Positions 27,801-35,383 of a stretch of 64,000 bases of DNA are shown here, one piece after another. The notes beneath the pieces were generated by a model that saw only the letters and a program-made list of their open reading frames with translations, did no database searches and was not told the DNA's origin. Where the stretch lies: NCBI RefSeq assembly GCF_037081675.1, contig NZ_JAZAQL010000001.1:1302001-1366000 (forward strand), in the 5' to 3' direction. Every line of letters starts with the position of its first letter. The first letter of the stretch is position 1. The DNA comes from Halorubellus litoreus (GTDB lineage Archaea > Halobacteriota > Halobacteria > Halobacteriales > Natrialbaceae). The position numbers were made by a program, and so were the translations under genes.

Positions 27801-27948
27801 GTTGCATCGGTCGGCGTGGGAGTTCGACCTGGACGACACGGCGACGGTGCGGCTCATGGACCGGCTCGGGGAGGCGGACTTCCGCATCACGGAGGGCGCG
27901 AACGAGCGCATCCAGTTGGAGGCGTTGCTCGCGTCGCTCGCCCGATAG
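24898..27948 (+). CDS. rfcS: Replication factor C small subunit, interrupted by an intein
   Basis: Clamp-loader AAA+ ATPase that opens PCNA and loads it on primed DNA. The precursor has 1016 residues; removing the intein leaves 325 residues, the normal size. The N-extein (62 residues) has EVWIEKYRPESLADVVG and ends in the P-loop GPAGVGK; the C-extein restarts with TATSVSIAKEVYGDDW. The Walker B LDEADALT, the SRC motif (QSRCAVFRF) and the sensor 2 region follow. Without splicing the P-loop is split between Lys and Thr, so the ATPase must depend on intein removal. The partner large subunit is not in this window. Confidence 0.96.
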   Translation: MSESADEGDRPAGKTEVWIEKYRPESLADVVGHEDIISRIESYVRKNDLPHLMFAGPAGVGKCATGETPVLTNEGVQRIEDVVGDVDGFASPRADLEVATFTEGGEFAFVEPSEVFSKSTDALAAVETRDGGQLRVTPEHRLLVVDEDGLTWREAEKLEAGDRVARPLETPTPDADDELEWLAAINGKRYVATVAESFAAEHEIPAEEQFVGAKKRIVRGLREDDVDGVDASGSVTVETIEAYANRLSDVDVDSYSTVASVEFLRSLDVDAATLESNVESLQYVPRNGQETQPITPPWTASAELAEFVAWVVSEARVDSGRIRFYNTDESIIERFESLAEDLFGVETERMERKGVPFVRIRSRTLTGFLEACFDVVSSDGIGSTLVTAPSDAREAFLRAMFDAEAHVSKNGIVEFTQKDGDVVSLVSYLLGSLGIPSRRKTEQKAATNGSGIERTYHTLYVSGASALSRFEERIGFSIDEKTERLAMATARDSNPNHDTIPTQRAVDDLCDVLALNKTEHVPTTTNPDSPGRERYLESVESVLSAAVSKVETAQRVKEGVPADLDAVVATPAAWVGERERLEPLETRKDVAAETGVRSDRLLEYADGRRSPTAERAQQLLVELDGSARGDVAAVQQTLSSFIDDLGVSYNRVAESTGLRGTDVKNLLENDDHDLESLPRFATVADRIRAVADEMLSGDVLESLSMLDSLASESLYFDEVVSVTVEDADERVYDVTVPQSHNYVAGAVPTVMHNTATSVSIAKEVYGDDWRENFLELNASDQRGIDVVRDRIKNFARSSFGGYEYRIIFLDEADALTSDAQSALRRTMEQFSNNTRFILSCNYSSQIIDPIQSRCAVFRFSPLGDEAVATQVRKIADEEGLEVTDDGVDALVYAADGDMRRAINALQAASVTDEVVDEATVYAITSTARPEEVEEMVRLAIDGDFVASRSRLDELLTERGLAGGDIIDQLHRSAWEFDLDDTATVRLMDRLGEADFRITEGANERIQLEALLASLAR
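25084..27156 (+). other. Intein in the RFC P-loop, with LAGLIDADG endonuclease
   Basis: A 691-residue in-frame insertion. Splicing residues are all present: Cys1 (CATGETPVLTNEG), block B TPEHRLL with Thr and His, block F VYDVTVPQSHNYVAG, and the terminal VMHN with His-Asn, followed by extein Thr+1. The endonuclease part has two LAGLIDADG-like helices, VAWVVSEARV and LRAMFDAEAHV, each keeping an acidic residue at the catalytic position, so it may still cut. Between the endonuclease and block F are two extra helix-turn-helix-like segments (DVAAETGVRSDRLLEYADG and YNRVAESTGLRGTDVKNLL). The coding sequence is less GC-biased than the exteins, consistent with horizontal spread. Confidence 0.93.
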
Positions 27949-28093
27949 GACTCCGCACCTGCTGGAGCGGCCGTTTGGGTTCGCGAGCTCGGGGTCGCCC
28001 GCTGGCGTTCGCTCGGTGGTAGCACCCGGGATTCGTTCGTTCACGGGGATGTCGCGATGATTTTACGCCGGACCATGATTTCCGGCCGAGAGC

Positions 28094-28100
28094 TTTATCA
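28094..28100 (+). promoter_or_regulatory. TATA box of the HalX regulator gene
   Basis: TTTATCA about 38-44 bp before the ATG at 28138 implies a short 5' leader of some 12-18 nt. Confidence 0.45.
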
Positions 28101-28137
28101 ATCGTTCTAGCAACGGTTGTGCTGAACAGTATCTACC

Positions 28138-28719
28138 ATGACGGATGACACGTCGGTCCTCGTCGTCGAGGACAACGTCGAACTCGCCGGGCTGTACGCG
28201 TCCTGGACGCCCGCGGAGTGGTCGGTGGAGACCGTGACGAACGGCGAGGACGCGGTCCCTGCGGTCGACGAGTCGACCGACGTCGTGGTGCTCGACCGAC
28301 GCCTCCCGGGGTGTTCGGGCGACGAGGTACTCGAACGAGTTCGCGATGCCGGGTACGACTGTCAGGTCGTCATCGTGACGGCGGTCGACCCGGACTTCGA
28401 CATCGTCGAGATGGGGTTCGACGACTACCTCGTCAAGCCCGTCGAACGGGAGACGTTCGAGCGCACGCTCGAACGGTTGCTCGCGCGTTCGGCGTACGAC
28501 GAGGAGTTGCGGGCGTACTACGCGGCGGTGTCGAAGCTCGCGGTCCTCGAGACGCACAAGACGAGCGAGGACCTCGCGGCGTCGACGGAGTACGACGACC
28601 TCCAGGAGCGCGTGCGACGCCGAGGCGGTCGTGCGGACGACCTCCTCGACGACCTGCTCGCGGATTCCGTTGCGAACTCGCAGGTGTTCCGCGGCCTCCT
28701 CGAGTCGGCGACGCAGTGA
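28138..28719 (+). CDS. Response regulator with HalX domain
   Basis: A 193-residue two-component response regulator. The receiver domain (residues 1-118) has the acidic pocket VVEDN, the phosphoacceptor Asp in VVVLDRRLPG (about residue 49), the conserved Thr in VIVTAVD and Lys in YLVKPVE. Residues 120-190 form the HalX domain, a helical haloarchaeal extension (ELRAYYAAVSKLAVLETHK) of unknown function that is not a DNA-binding domain. No kinase gene is adjacent. The last codons and stop lie inside the first unit of a 32-bp tandem array. Confidence 0.9.
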   Translation: MTDDTSVLVVEDNVELAGLYASWTPAEWSVETVTNGEDAVPAVDESTDVVVLDRRLPGCSGDEVLERVRDAGYDCQVVIVTAVDPDFDIVEMGFDDYLVKPVERETFERTLERLLARSAYDEELRAYYAAVSKLAVLETHKTSEDLAASTEYDDLQERVRRRGGRADDLLDDLLADSVANSQVFRGLLESATQ

Positions 28720-28958
28720 CCCGTTCAATCCTGATGGCCTCGGCGCAGTGACCCGTTCAATCCTGATGGCCTCGGCGCAGTGACCCGTTCAATCCTGATG
28801 GCCTCGACGCAGTGACCCGTTNNNNNNNNNNNNNNNNNNNNNNNNNNNNNNNNNNNNNNNNNNNNNNNNNNNNNNNNNNNNNNNNNNNNNNNNNNNNNNN
28901 NNNNNNNNNNNNNNNNNCGTTCAATCCTGATGGCCTCGACGCAGTGACGCGTTCGGTA
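28710..28958. repeat. 32-bp tandem repeat array beginning at the HalX gene's stop codon
   Basis: A 32-bp unit (starting cgcagtgacccgttcaatcc) recurs at 28712, 28744, 28776 and 28808, then resumes after the N-run with one further copy and a degenerate end near 28958. The first unit includes the last two codons and stop of the response regulator. Copies differ only at single positions (cggcg or cgacg). No palindrome or open reading frame explains it. Confidence 0.9.
28822..28917. other. Assembly gap (96 N) inside the 32-bp array
   Basis: A run of 96 undetermined bases. The repeat phase on the two sides differs by 4 bp relative to a whole number of 32-bp units, so the gap length is an estimate and the true copy number is unknown. 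Confidence 0.97.
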
Positions 28959-29009
28959 CTGGTGTCCTCGACCGGTTGAGACCGTCGGCGTCGGGGGTTC
29001 CCGGAACTG

Positions 29010-29016
29010 TTTTACG
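29010..29016 (+). promoter_or_regulatory. TATA box of alaS
   Basis: TTTTACG lies 27-33 bp before the alaS ATG at 29043, consistent with a leaderless transcript. Confidence 0.5.
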
Positions 29017-29042
29017 CGCCGCGAGGCGACGGTTAGCCAAGA

Positions 29043-31832
29043 ATGAGTGAGCTTGAGGACGAATATCGCCTCGATTATTTCGAGGAGAACGGGTTCGTGC
29101 GGAAGTCCTGCACGGACTGTGGGGCGAACTTCTGGACGCGAGATCACGACCGCGAGACGTGCGGCGAGCCGCCGTGCGAGGATTACGCGTTCATCGACGA
29201 CCCGGGGTTCGACGAGCCGTACAGTCTGGAGGAGATGCGGGAGGCGTTCCTGTCGTTCTTCGAGGCGAACGACCACGAGCGCATCGAGCCGTATCCGGTC
29301 GCGGCGAACCGCTGGCGGGACGACGTCCTGCTGACGCAGGCGTCGATCTACGACTTCCAGCCGCTCGTCACGAGCGGTGAGACGCCGCCGCCCGCGAACC
29401 CGCTCACGATATCCCAGCCCTGCATCCGGATGCAGGACATCGACAACGTCGGGAAGACGGGGCGGCACACGATGGCGTTCGAGATGATGGCGCATCACGC
29501 GTTCAACGCTCGCGAGGACATCGAGGACCCCGAGCAGTACGCGTACGAGGGCGAAGTGTACTGGAAGGACGAGTGCGTCGAGTACTGCGACGAGTTCTTC
29601 GAGTCGATGGGTGCGAACCTCGACGAGATCGTGTACATCGAGGACCCGTGGGTCGGTGGCGGGAACGCCGGGCCGGCCATCGAGGTCATCTACAAGGGCG
29701 CCGAGTTGGCGACGCTCGTCTTCATGTGCATGGAGCTCGACCCCGACGGCGAGTACGAGCTGAAGGACGGGAACACGTACTCGTTCATGGATACGTACAT
29801 CGTCGACACCGGGTACGGCCTGGAGCGGTGGACGTGGATGAGTCAGGGGACGCCGACGGTGTACGAGGCGGTGTACCCGGACATGATCGCGTTCCTGAAG
29901 GAGAACGCGGGCATCGAGCTCTCCGACGAGGAGGCGGAGCTCGTGCATCGCGCGGCGAAGCTCGCCGGCCACATGGACATCGACGAGGCCGAGGACATGG
30001 AGAGTGCGCGGGACAACATCGCGCGGAAGCTCGACGTCCCCGTGAGCGAGCTCGAGGCCCTCATGGAGCCGCTGGAGGACATCTACGCCATCGCCGACCA
30101 CTGTCGGACGCTGGCGTACATGTTCGGTGACGGCATCGTGCCGAGTAACGTCTCGACGGGGTATCTGGCGCGGATGGTGCTCCGGCGGACGAAGCGGCTC
30201 GTGGACGGCGTCGGCGTGGACGCGCCGCTGGACGAACTCGTGGACATGCAGGCAAAGCGCCTCGAGTACGAGAACCGCGACACCATCCGTGACATCGTTC
30301 GGACGGAGGTCGAGAAGTACCGGGAGACCCTCGAGCGCGGCGGTCGGAAGGTCGAGCAGCTCGCCGAGGAGTACGCGCGGAAGAGCGAGCCGATTCCGAC
30401 GAGCGAGCTCATCGAGCTCTACGACTCGCACGGTATCCAGCCGGATATGGTCGAGGAGATCGCGGCGGAGTCGGGTGCGGACGTGAACGTCCCGGACGAC
30501 TTCTACTCGCTGGTCGCGCAGCGTCACGACAGCGAGGAGGCGTTCGAGGAGGAGGGGAGCGAGGGCGACGACCGCATCGACGACCTCCCGAAGACGGAGC
30601 GGTTGTACTACGACGACCAGCAGCGCACGGAGTTCGAGGCCGTCGTCTTGGACGTGTTCGAGCGCGACGACGCGTTCGACGTGGTGCTCGACCAGACGAT
30701 GTTCTACCCCGAAGGCGGTGGGCAGCCCGCGGACACGGGGACGCTGTCGGACGACGACGACACGTACACGGTCGAGGTCGAGGACGTCCAGATACGCGAC
30801 GGCGTCATCCTGCATCGCACGGACGAGCGCCCCGAGAAGGGCGACATCGTCCGTGGCCAGCTCGATACGCGTCGACGCCGGCAGTTGATGCGGAATCACA
30901 CGGCGACGCACGTCGTCATCCACGCGGCCCGGCAGGTGCTCGGCGAGCACATCCGGCAGGCGGGCGCGCAGAAGGGCGTGGACTCCTCCCGTATCGACGT
31001 CCATCACTACGAGCGCATCGACCGGGAGGACGTCAAGCGCATCGAGCACGTCGCGAACGAGATCGTGATGGAGAACACGCCCGTCACGCAGGAGTGGCCG
31101 GACCGCCACGACGCGGAGGCCGAGCACGGGTTCGACCTCTACCAGGGCGGTATCCCGCCGGGCGAGAACATCCGCCTCATCCACGTCGCGGACGACGTGC
31201 AGGCGTGCGGTGGGACGCACGTCGCGCGGACGGGCGACATCGGGACGATCAAGGTCCGGAACGCGGAGCGCGTGCAGGACGGCGTGGAGCGGTTGACGTT
31301 CGCGGCCGGTGAGGCCGCGATCTCGTACACGCAGGAGGCCGAGGACGCGCTCTACGAGGCGGCGGACGTCCTGGACGTGAACCCCGAGGAGGTGCCCGAG
31401 ACAGCGGAGCGGTTCTTCGAGGAGTGGAAGGCGCGAGGGAAGGAGATAGAGGACCTCAAGGAGGAGCTCGCGGCGGTCCGCGCGAGCGGTGCGGGTGACG
31501 CCGAGGAGGTCGACGTCGGCGGGACGCCCGCGGTCGTGCAGCGCCTCGACGCTGACACGGACGAACTCCGGGCGACGGCGAACGCACTCGTCGAGGAGGG
31601 CAAGATAGCGGTGTTCGGCTCCGGCGCCGGCGGGAGCGCGCAGTTCGTCGTCGCGGTCCCCGAGGACGCGGGCGTGAACGCCGGCGAGGTCGTCGGCGAG
31701 CTCGCGAGCAAGGTCGGCGGCGGCGGTGGCGGCCCGCCGGACTTCGCGCAGGGCGGCGGCCCGAACGTCGACGCGCTCGACGACGCATTAGAGGACGCCG
31801 CGGACGTGCTGCGCGCCGTGAAGAACGCCTGA
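29043..31832 (+). CDS. alaS: Alanine--tRNA ligase
   Basis: Class II aminoacyl-tRNA synthetase of 929 residues that charges tRNA-Ala and edits mischarged Ser or Gly. An archaeal N-terminal extension with a possible zinc site (CTDCGANFW and CGEPPC) precedes the class II core (FFEANDHERIEPYP, then ISQPCIRMQD). The editing domain has HTATHVVIHAARQ, and the zinc-binding CGGTHVARTGDIG is near residue 722. The end is a DHHA1 domain rich in Gly (GGGGGGPPDFAQGGG). The length is typical for archaea. The last bases are duplicated in tandem just beyond the stop codon. Confidence 0.97.
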   Translation: MSELEDEYRLDYFEENGFVRKSCTDCGANFWTRDHDRETCGEPPCEDYAFIDDPGFDEPYSLEEMREAFLSFFEANDHERIEPYPVAANRWRDDVLLTQASIYDFQPLVTSGETPPPANPLTISQPCIRMQDIDNVGKTGRHTMAFEMMAHHAFNAREDIEDPEQYAYEGEVYWKDECVEYCDEFFESMGANLDEIVYIEDPWVGGGNAGPAIEVIYKGAELATLVFMCMELDPDGEYELKDGNTYSFMDTYIVDTGYGLERWTWMSQGTPTVYEAVYPDMIAFLKENAGIELSDEEAELVHRAAKLAGHMDIDEAEDMESARDNIARKLDVPVSELEALMEPLEDIYAIADHCRTLAYMFGDGIVPSNVSTGYLARMVLRRTKRLVDGVGVDAPLDELVDMQAKRLEYENRDTIRDIVRTEVEKYRETLERGGRKVEQLAEEYARKSEPIPTSELIELYDSHGIQPDMVEEIAAESGADVNVPDDFYSLVAQRHDSEEAFEEEGSEGDDRIDDLPKTERLYYDDQQRTEFEAVVLDVFERDDAFDVVLDQTMFYPEGGGQPADTGTLSDDDDTYTVEVEDVQIRDGVILHRTDERPEKGDIVRGQLDTRRRRQLMRNHTATHVVIHAARQVLGEHIRQAGAQKGVDSSRIDVHHYERIDREDVKRIEHVANEIVMENTPVTQEWPDRHDAEAEHGFDLYQGGIPPGENIRLIHVADDVQACGGTHVARTGDIGTIKVRNAERVQDGVERLTFAAGEAAISYTQEAEDALYEAADVLDVNPEEVPETAERFFEEWKARGKEIEDLKEELAAVRASGAGDAEEVDVGGTPAVVQRLDADTDELRATANALVEEGKIAVFGSGAGGSAQFVVAVPEDAGVNAGEVVGELASKVGGGGGGPPDFAQGGGPNVDALDDALEDAADVLRAVKNA

Positions 31833-31866
31833 CGTCGGTTCACCCGAACGCCTGACGTCGGTTCAC
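31823..31866. repeat. Tandem duplication of the alaS 3' end
   Basis: The 21 bp beginning gaacgcctgacgtcggtt, which span the last codons and stop of alaS, are repeated exactly with a 23-bp period (31823-31843 and 31846-31866). Beyond it, 31867-32009 shows no gene. Confidence 0.85.
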
Positions 31867-32009
31867 GCCGTCGTGTTTTCGTGACGGTTCCACTCGCTTG
31901 GTTTCGAGGACGTCGCTCGGGGCGTCGACGCGACGTGGGACGTCCCAAAGCTAGTACGTGAAAAATCTCAGCGGAGCTGAGTTTGCGCAGCGTCGTTGCG
32001 TTTGCGACT

Positions 32010-32429
32010 CTAGTTAGCGGCCTGCTGTTGTTCGGTGAGGTAGGCACCGATCTGGTTGAACTCGTCGACGAACGTGTCGTAGTCGTACTGCTGGGCGTGA
32101 AGCATCGAACTCCAGCGCTGGGTGATGCTCGTCAGGAGGCCGGCCTCCGCGATTTCTTCCTCGGTAGCCCCGTTGAGCTCGGCGGCGCCCGAGTGGAACG
32201 TGGAGCAGTATTGGCAGTGGTGGGACGACGCGACTGCGAATTGCATGAGCTCGCGGTACTTCGGCGGGATCTCGGTCTCGCCGAGCGTGTACTGCTTGAA
32301 GACGGGCCACTCGTGGACGAGCGCGTCCTCCGGGACGGCTGCCATGAAGCCCGGGACGACCCCGAGGGTGTCTTCGATGTCTGTTAACGTATCCTGATAG
32401 CTCGTGTTGGTGGTGGGGGTTGCTGCCAT
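32010..32429 (-). CDS. AhpD/carboxymuconolactone decarboxylase-like protein
   Basis: A 139-residue helical protein of the CMD/AhpD-like group. The signature FAVASSHHCQYCSTFHSGAA near residue 68 has the CxxC plus His proton-relay arrangement seen in AhpD-type peroxidases. It probably acts on peroxides or as a disulfide reductase, but the CMD family is functionally diverse. I chose the ATG at 32429 (MAATPTTNTSYQD); the open frame upstream has unlike composition and includes a piece read from the neighbouring pseudogene region. Confidence 0.85.
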   Translation of the reverse strand: MAATPTTNTSYQDTLTDIEDTLGVVPGFMAAVPEDALVHEWPVFKQYTLGETEIPPKYRELMQFAVASSHHCQYCSTFHSGAAELNGATEEEIAEAGLLTSITQRWSSMLHAQQYDYDTFVDEFNQIGAYLTEQQQAAN

Positions 32430-32589
32430 AGTGTTGTCTCGTCGGTGAGCCTCTGAGAATGTCTTGCTGGGTCCCGATATCGACGATGAACCAGGGGCGA
32501 ACTCGGAGATTCGGTGTACGGTACGAGACCCACGGGAATAAACATCCACTATTATTTGGTACAGTTATGCGTTCGTCTCGTTCAGTGAC

Positions 32590-32768
32590 GGGGAGCGGCT
32601 CGTACGGTTCCTCGAGGGACTCGAGATCGCTTTCTCCAAGGTCGATCTCGACGGCTTCGACTGCGTCCTCGAGGACCCAGTCCTGCCAGTCGCTCGACCC
32701 GAAGCTCATGCACCCAGACAGATCTTGCCCACCGTGAGCCCCGTGTTACCAAGTGTCGTGTACTCCAC
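32590..32768 (-). pseudogene. Aldo/keto reductase remnant (internal deletion and frameshift)
   Basis: On the minus strand GTG at 32768 opens a frame resembling the N-terminus of haloarchaeal aldo/keto reductases (EYTTLGNTGLTVGKICLG). A one-base deletion then shifts the frame into MSFGSSDWQDWVLED, the next conserved segment. This is fused directly to what looks like the family's C-terminus, AVEAVEIDLGESDLESLEEP followed by YEPLPV. About 250 central codons, including the Tyr and Lys active-site region, are missing, and the normal stop is lost. The family match is from memory of the motifs. Confidence 0.6.
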
Positions 32769-33048
32769 GTCCGCGGGAGCGATTAAAAAGTTTCCAGAAC
32801 GCGAACGTCGACGCGAGCGCGGTCGCTGTCGAGCGTTGGAAGGTCGCACCCCCCGAACCGGGGGGCGCGATGAGGAATGATAGTGGCGTATCCCAGTCGG
32901 TCACTCGGTGCGTGCCGAGTGTCGGTCAGGAGGCAACGACTGATCCGATTACGCGCAGGGCTCTCGCCCTATGGGAATACTCGGCATCATCCGTCTAAAA
33001 CCTATTGGCTAAATGAACGGCCGTCGGTCGCGGTGGTCCGAGGTGGGG

Positions 33049-34212
33049 TCAGGCGTCGAGGCCGAGCGTGGCGGTGGCGGCGTCGGCGACGGCGTCGAGG
33101 TGGGGTTCGGGGGCGTAGACGCCGGCGCGCCACTGGACGTCCTGGGCGGCTTGGAGGCCCTGGACGAGCGGGGATTCCTCGTGGAGGCGACGGACGTCGC
33201 CGTCGACGACGACGCGCGTGGAGGATTCGGGCATCGAGGGGCGGCCGGGGACGTCGAGGTGGACGAGCGCGGGGTGGAGGTCGGCGGCGGCGGCGACGTC
33301 GCGTTCGAGGTCCCGTAGTTCGGCATGGGTGGCGTCGACGACGTGGTCGGGCGTCTCGTCGAGTTCGAGCCAGCACGCGCGCTTGTAGAGGTCGCGCGTC
33401 CCGAGGCGGGCGGCGGCGTCGGCGGTCGCCGGACAGTCGCGGAGCGCGGCGAGGAGTTCGTCGTCGGTCATGCGCGCGAAGTCCTCGGCGTGCAGGCTCG
33501 TCTCGTCGAGCAGGCGCTCGCAGGCGCGTTCGAGCATCGTGCCGGCGATGCGGGAGACGTGATGGCGGTAGACGGTCGCGTTCATGAGCGCGCGAGCGAC
33601 GAGCAGCGATTCGGCCGATTGGACGTTCCCCTCGGCGAGGACGAGGTCGCCGTCGACGTACCGCAGCGCGCGCAGGAGTCGGCCCTGGTCGATGGTGCCG
33701 TAGGGGACGCCGGAGTGGTGGGCGTCCCGGACGAGGTAGTCCATGCGGTCGACGTCGAGTTCGCCGGAGACGAGTTGTCCGAGCCGTCCCTGGCCGTCGA
33801 TGCGGTCGGCGACCGCGTCGGTGTCGAGCCCGTGGCTTTCGAGGACGCGCCCGACCTCGCCGGTCGCGATGATGTCGTGGACGTCGTCGTGGTGCCGGCC
33901 GAGTCGGCGCTCGATGACGCCCTCGGTCTGGTGGCCGTAGGGACCGTGGCCGACGTCGTGGAGGAGCGCGGCGGCTTCGACCGCTTCCGCACGAGAACCG
34001 TCGATATCGAGGTGCCGGCACGCGCGCCGGGCGAGGTGGTAGACGCCGAGGGAGTGCTCGAAGCGCGTGTGGTTCGCGCTCGGGTAGACGAGGCGGACGG
34101 TCGAGAGCTGCTTGACGTGCCGCAACCGCTGGAACGCCTCCGTGTCCAGCAGGTCCGCGGCGACGCCCTCGACCTCGATGTAGTCGTGGACGCTGTCCTT
34201 GATCGCTCGCAT
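33049..34212 (-). CDS. HD-domain phosphohydrolase (dGTPase/SAMHD1-like)
   Basis: A 387-residue metal-dependent phosphohydrolase. Metal-binding HD motifs are visible: the His in TRFEHSLGVYHLA (about residue 53), HD in AALLHDVGHGPYGH (about 84-85), and the distal Asp in ELDVDRMDYLVRDAHH (about 155-165). The early segment VHDYIEVEGVAADLLDTEAF and QRLRHVKQLS are characteristic of the HD group that includes dNTP triphosphohydrolases. A deoxynucleotide triphosphatase role is likely but not certain. The ATG at 34212 is well placed. It diverges from the hydrolase at 34.3 kb. Confidence 0.9.
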   Translation of the reverse strand: MRAIKDSVHDYIEVEGVAADLLDTEAFQRLRHVKQLSTVRLVYPSANHTRFEHSLGVYHLARRACRHLDIDGSRAEAVEAAALLHDVGHGPYGHQTEGVIERRLGRHHDDVHDIIATGEVGRVLESHGLDTDAVADRIDGQGRLGQLVSGELDVDRMDYLVRDAHHSGVPYGTIDQGRLLRALRYVDGDLVLAEGNVQSAESLLVARALMNATVYRHHVSRIAGTMLERACERLLDETSLHAEDFARMTDDELLAALRDCPATADAAARLGTRDLYKRACWLELDETPDHVVDATHAELRDLERDVAAAADLHPALVHLDVPGRPSMPESSTRVVVDGDVRRLHEESPLVQGLQAAQDVQWRAGVYAPEPHLDAVADAATATLGLDA

Positions 34213-34307
34213 TGGCCTATCGATAGCCGGGTGCGTGCAAAAAGGACGCGAATCGGTCGGCGACCGGTTCTCCTGGTTTCAAGCCTGCGGGCGTTCGAGT
34301 CCGTGGT

Positions 34308-35078
34308 ATGCCGACTGTCGAGCGCGACGGAACTGAACTCTACTACGAGACCGCTGGGAGCGGTGAGACGGTCGCGTTCGTCCCCGATATCGGGACGGGC
34401 GCGTGGCTGTGGGGCTGGCAGCACGCGGCGCTCGCCGGTCCCTACGAGACCGTGGTGTGGAATCCACGCGGGACGGGCGAGTCGTCGCGGCCGCGCGGGG
34501 ACCTGTCGATGCGGACGTTCGCGAACGATCTGGACGCGGTCCTCGCCGATATCGGCGCGAGCGCGACGCACGTCGTCGGGTGCGGGCTCGGCGCGATGGT
34601 CGCGCTGGAGTACGCGCGCCGGAAGGGGCGAGCGCGAAAGCTCGTGCTCGTCTCGGGTGCTGGGCGCGGCGACGCGTACGACCCCGAGCCGCTGTTCGCG
34701 GACCCCGGCGACGAGCGAGCCTGCCGGGAGACCCTCGAGTACGCGTTCAGCGACGACTTCCGTTCCGAGCAGCCCGACGCCCTCGACGACGTCGCGGCGT
34801 GGCGCGCCAGCGAGGACGCCGACCGCGAGTCCTGGGACCGCCAGCGCGCCGCGCTCGACGACTGGGACGCCGACCCGCTCTACGAACTGGACAATCCGGC
34901 GCTCGTCGTCGACGGCGGCGCGGACGACCTCCTCGACGCGAGCGCGGGCGAACGCCTCGCCGACGACCTCCCACGGGGCGAACGCCAGTCGTTCCCCGAC
35001 GCCAGCCACTTCGTGCACGCCGAACGCTCCCGCGCCGTCAACGACGCGGTTCTCGGGTTCCTCGATACCGCGGACTGA
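34308..35078 (+). CDS. Alpha/beta hydrolase fold protein lacking the nucleophile
   Basis: A 256-residue alpha/beta-hydrolase fold protein with the oxyanion region FVPDIGTGAWLW, the VVWNPRGTGESSRP strand, the acid strand VVDGGADDLLD and the terminal His in DASHFVHAE. The nucleophile elbow, usually GxSxG, reads GCGLG here, so the Ser is replaced by Gly. Unless the adjacent Cys substitutes, it is probably not a normal serine hydrolase and may bind rather than cleave a ligand. The codons at 34570-34600 read cleanly, so this is not an ORF artefact. Its stop codon is the first base triplet of a 49-bp repeat array. Confidence 0.8.
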   Translation: MPTVERDGTELYYETAGSGETVAFVPDIGTGAWLWGWQHAALAGPYETVVWNPRGTGESSRPRGDLSMRTFANDLDAVLADIGASATHVVGCGLGAMVALEYARRKGRARKLVLVSGAGRGDAYDPEPLFADPGDERACRETLEYAFSDDFRSEQPDALDDVAAWRASEDADRESWDRQRAALDDWDADPLYELDNPALVVDGGADDLLDASAGERLADDLPRGERQSFPDASHFVHAERSRAVNDAVLGFLDTAD

Positions 35079-35308
35079 CCCAGCATCCGGCGGCCCCCAG
35101 GCCGCCGGTTCCGCTGCTCTCCACTGACCCAGCATCCGGCGGCCCCCAGGCCGCCGGTTCCGCTGCTTTCGACTGACCCAGCATCCGGCGGCCCCCAGGC
35201 CGCCGGTTCCGCTGCTTTCGATTGACCCAGCATCCGGCGGCCCCCAGGCCGCCGGTTCCGCTGCTCTCGACTGACCCAGCATCCGGCGGCCCCCAGGCCG
35301 CCGGTTCC
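35076..35308. repeat. Five tandem 49-bp palindromic repeats starting at a stop codon
   Basis: Units begin at 35076, 35125, 35174, 35223 and 35272, the last truncated at about 35308. Each has the perfect inverted repeat CCGGCGGCC-ccca-GGCCGCCGG, then gttccgctgct. Copies are almost identical and differ mainly in the last few bases. The first copy starts with the TGA stop of the hydrolase. The 305 bp between 35079 and 35383 hold this array plus the promoter of the next gene. Spacers are not unique, so it is not a CRISPR. Confidence 0.95.
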
Positions 35309-35383
35309 ACGCGCCGTTGTAGACGGCGGCAACGTCTCGATGCGACGCAAGCGTTTTTCCCACGCAACTGTTCGGTTCTGGTG

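Noticed and set aside
28725..31220. Minus-strand frame of 831 codons opposite alaS, running into the N-gap
   Set aside because: Shadow of alaS plus translated repeats; Arg- and Val-rich with no domain.
35076..35308. CRISPR array
   Set aside because: Units are tandem and nearly identical throughout, with no unique spacers and no cas genes in the window.
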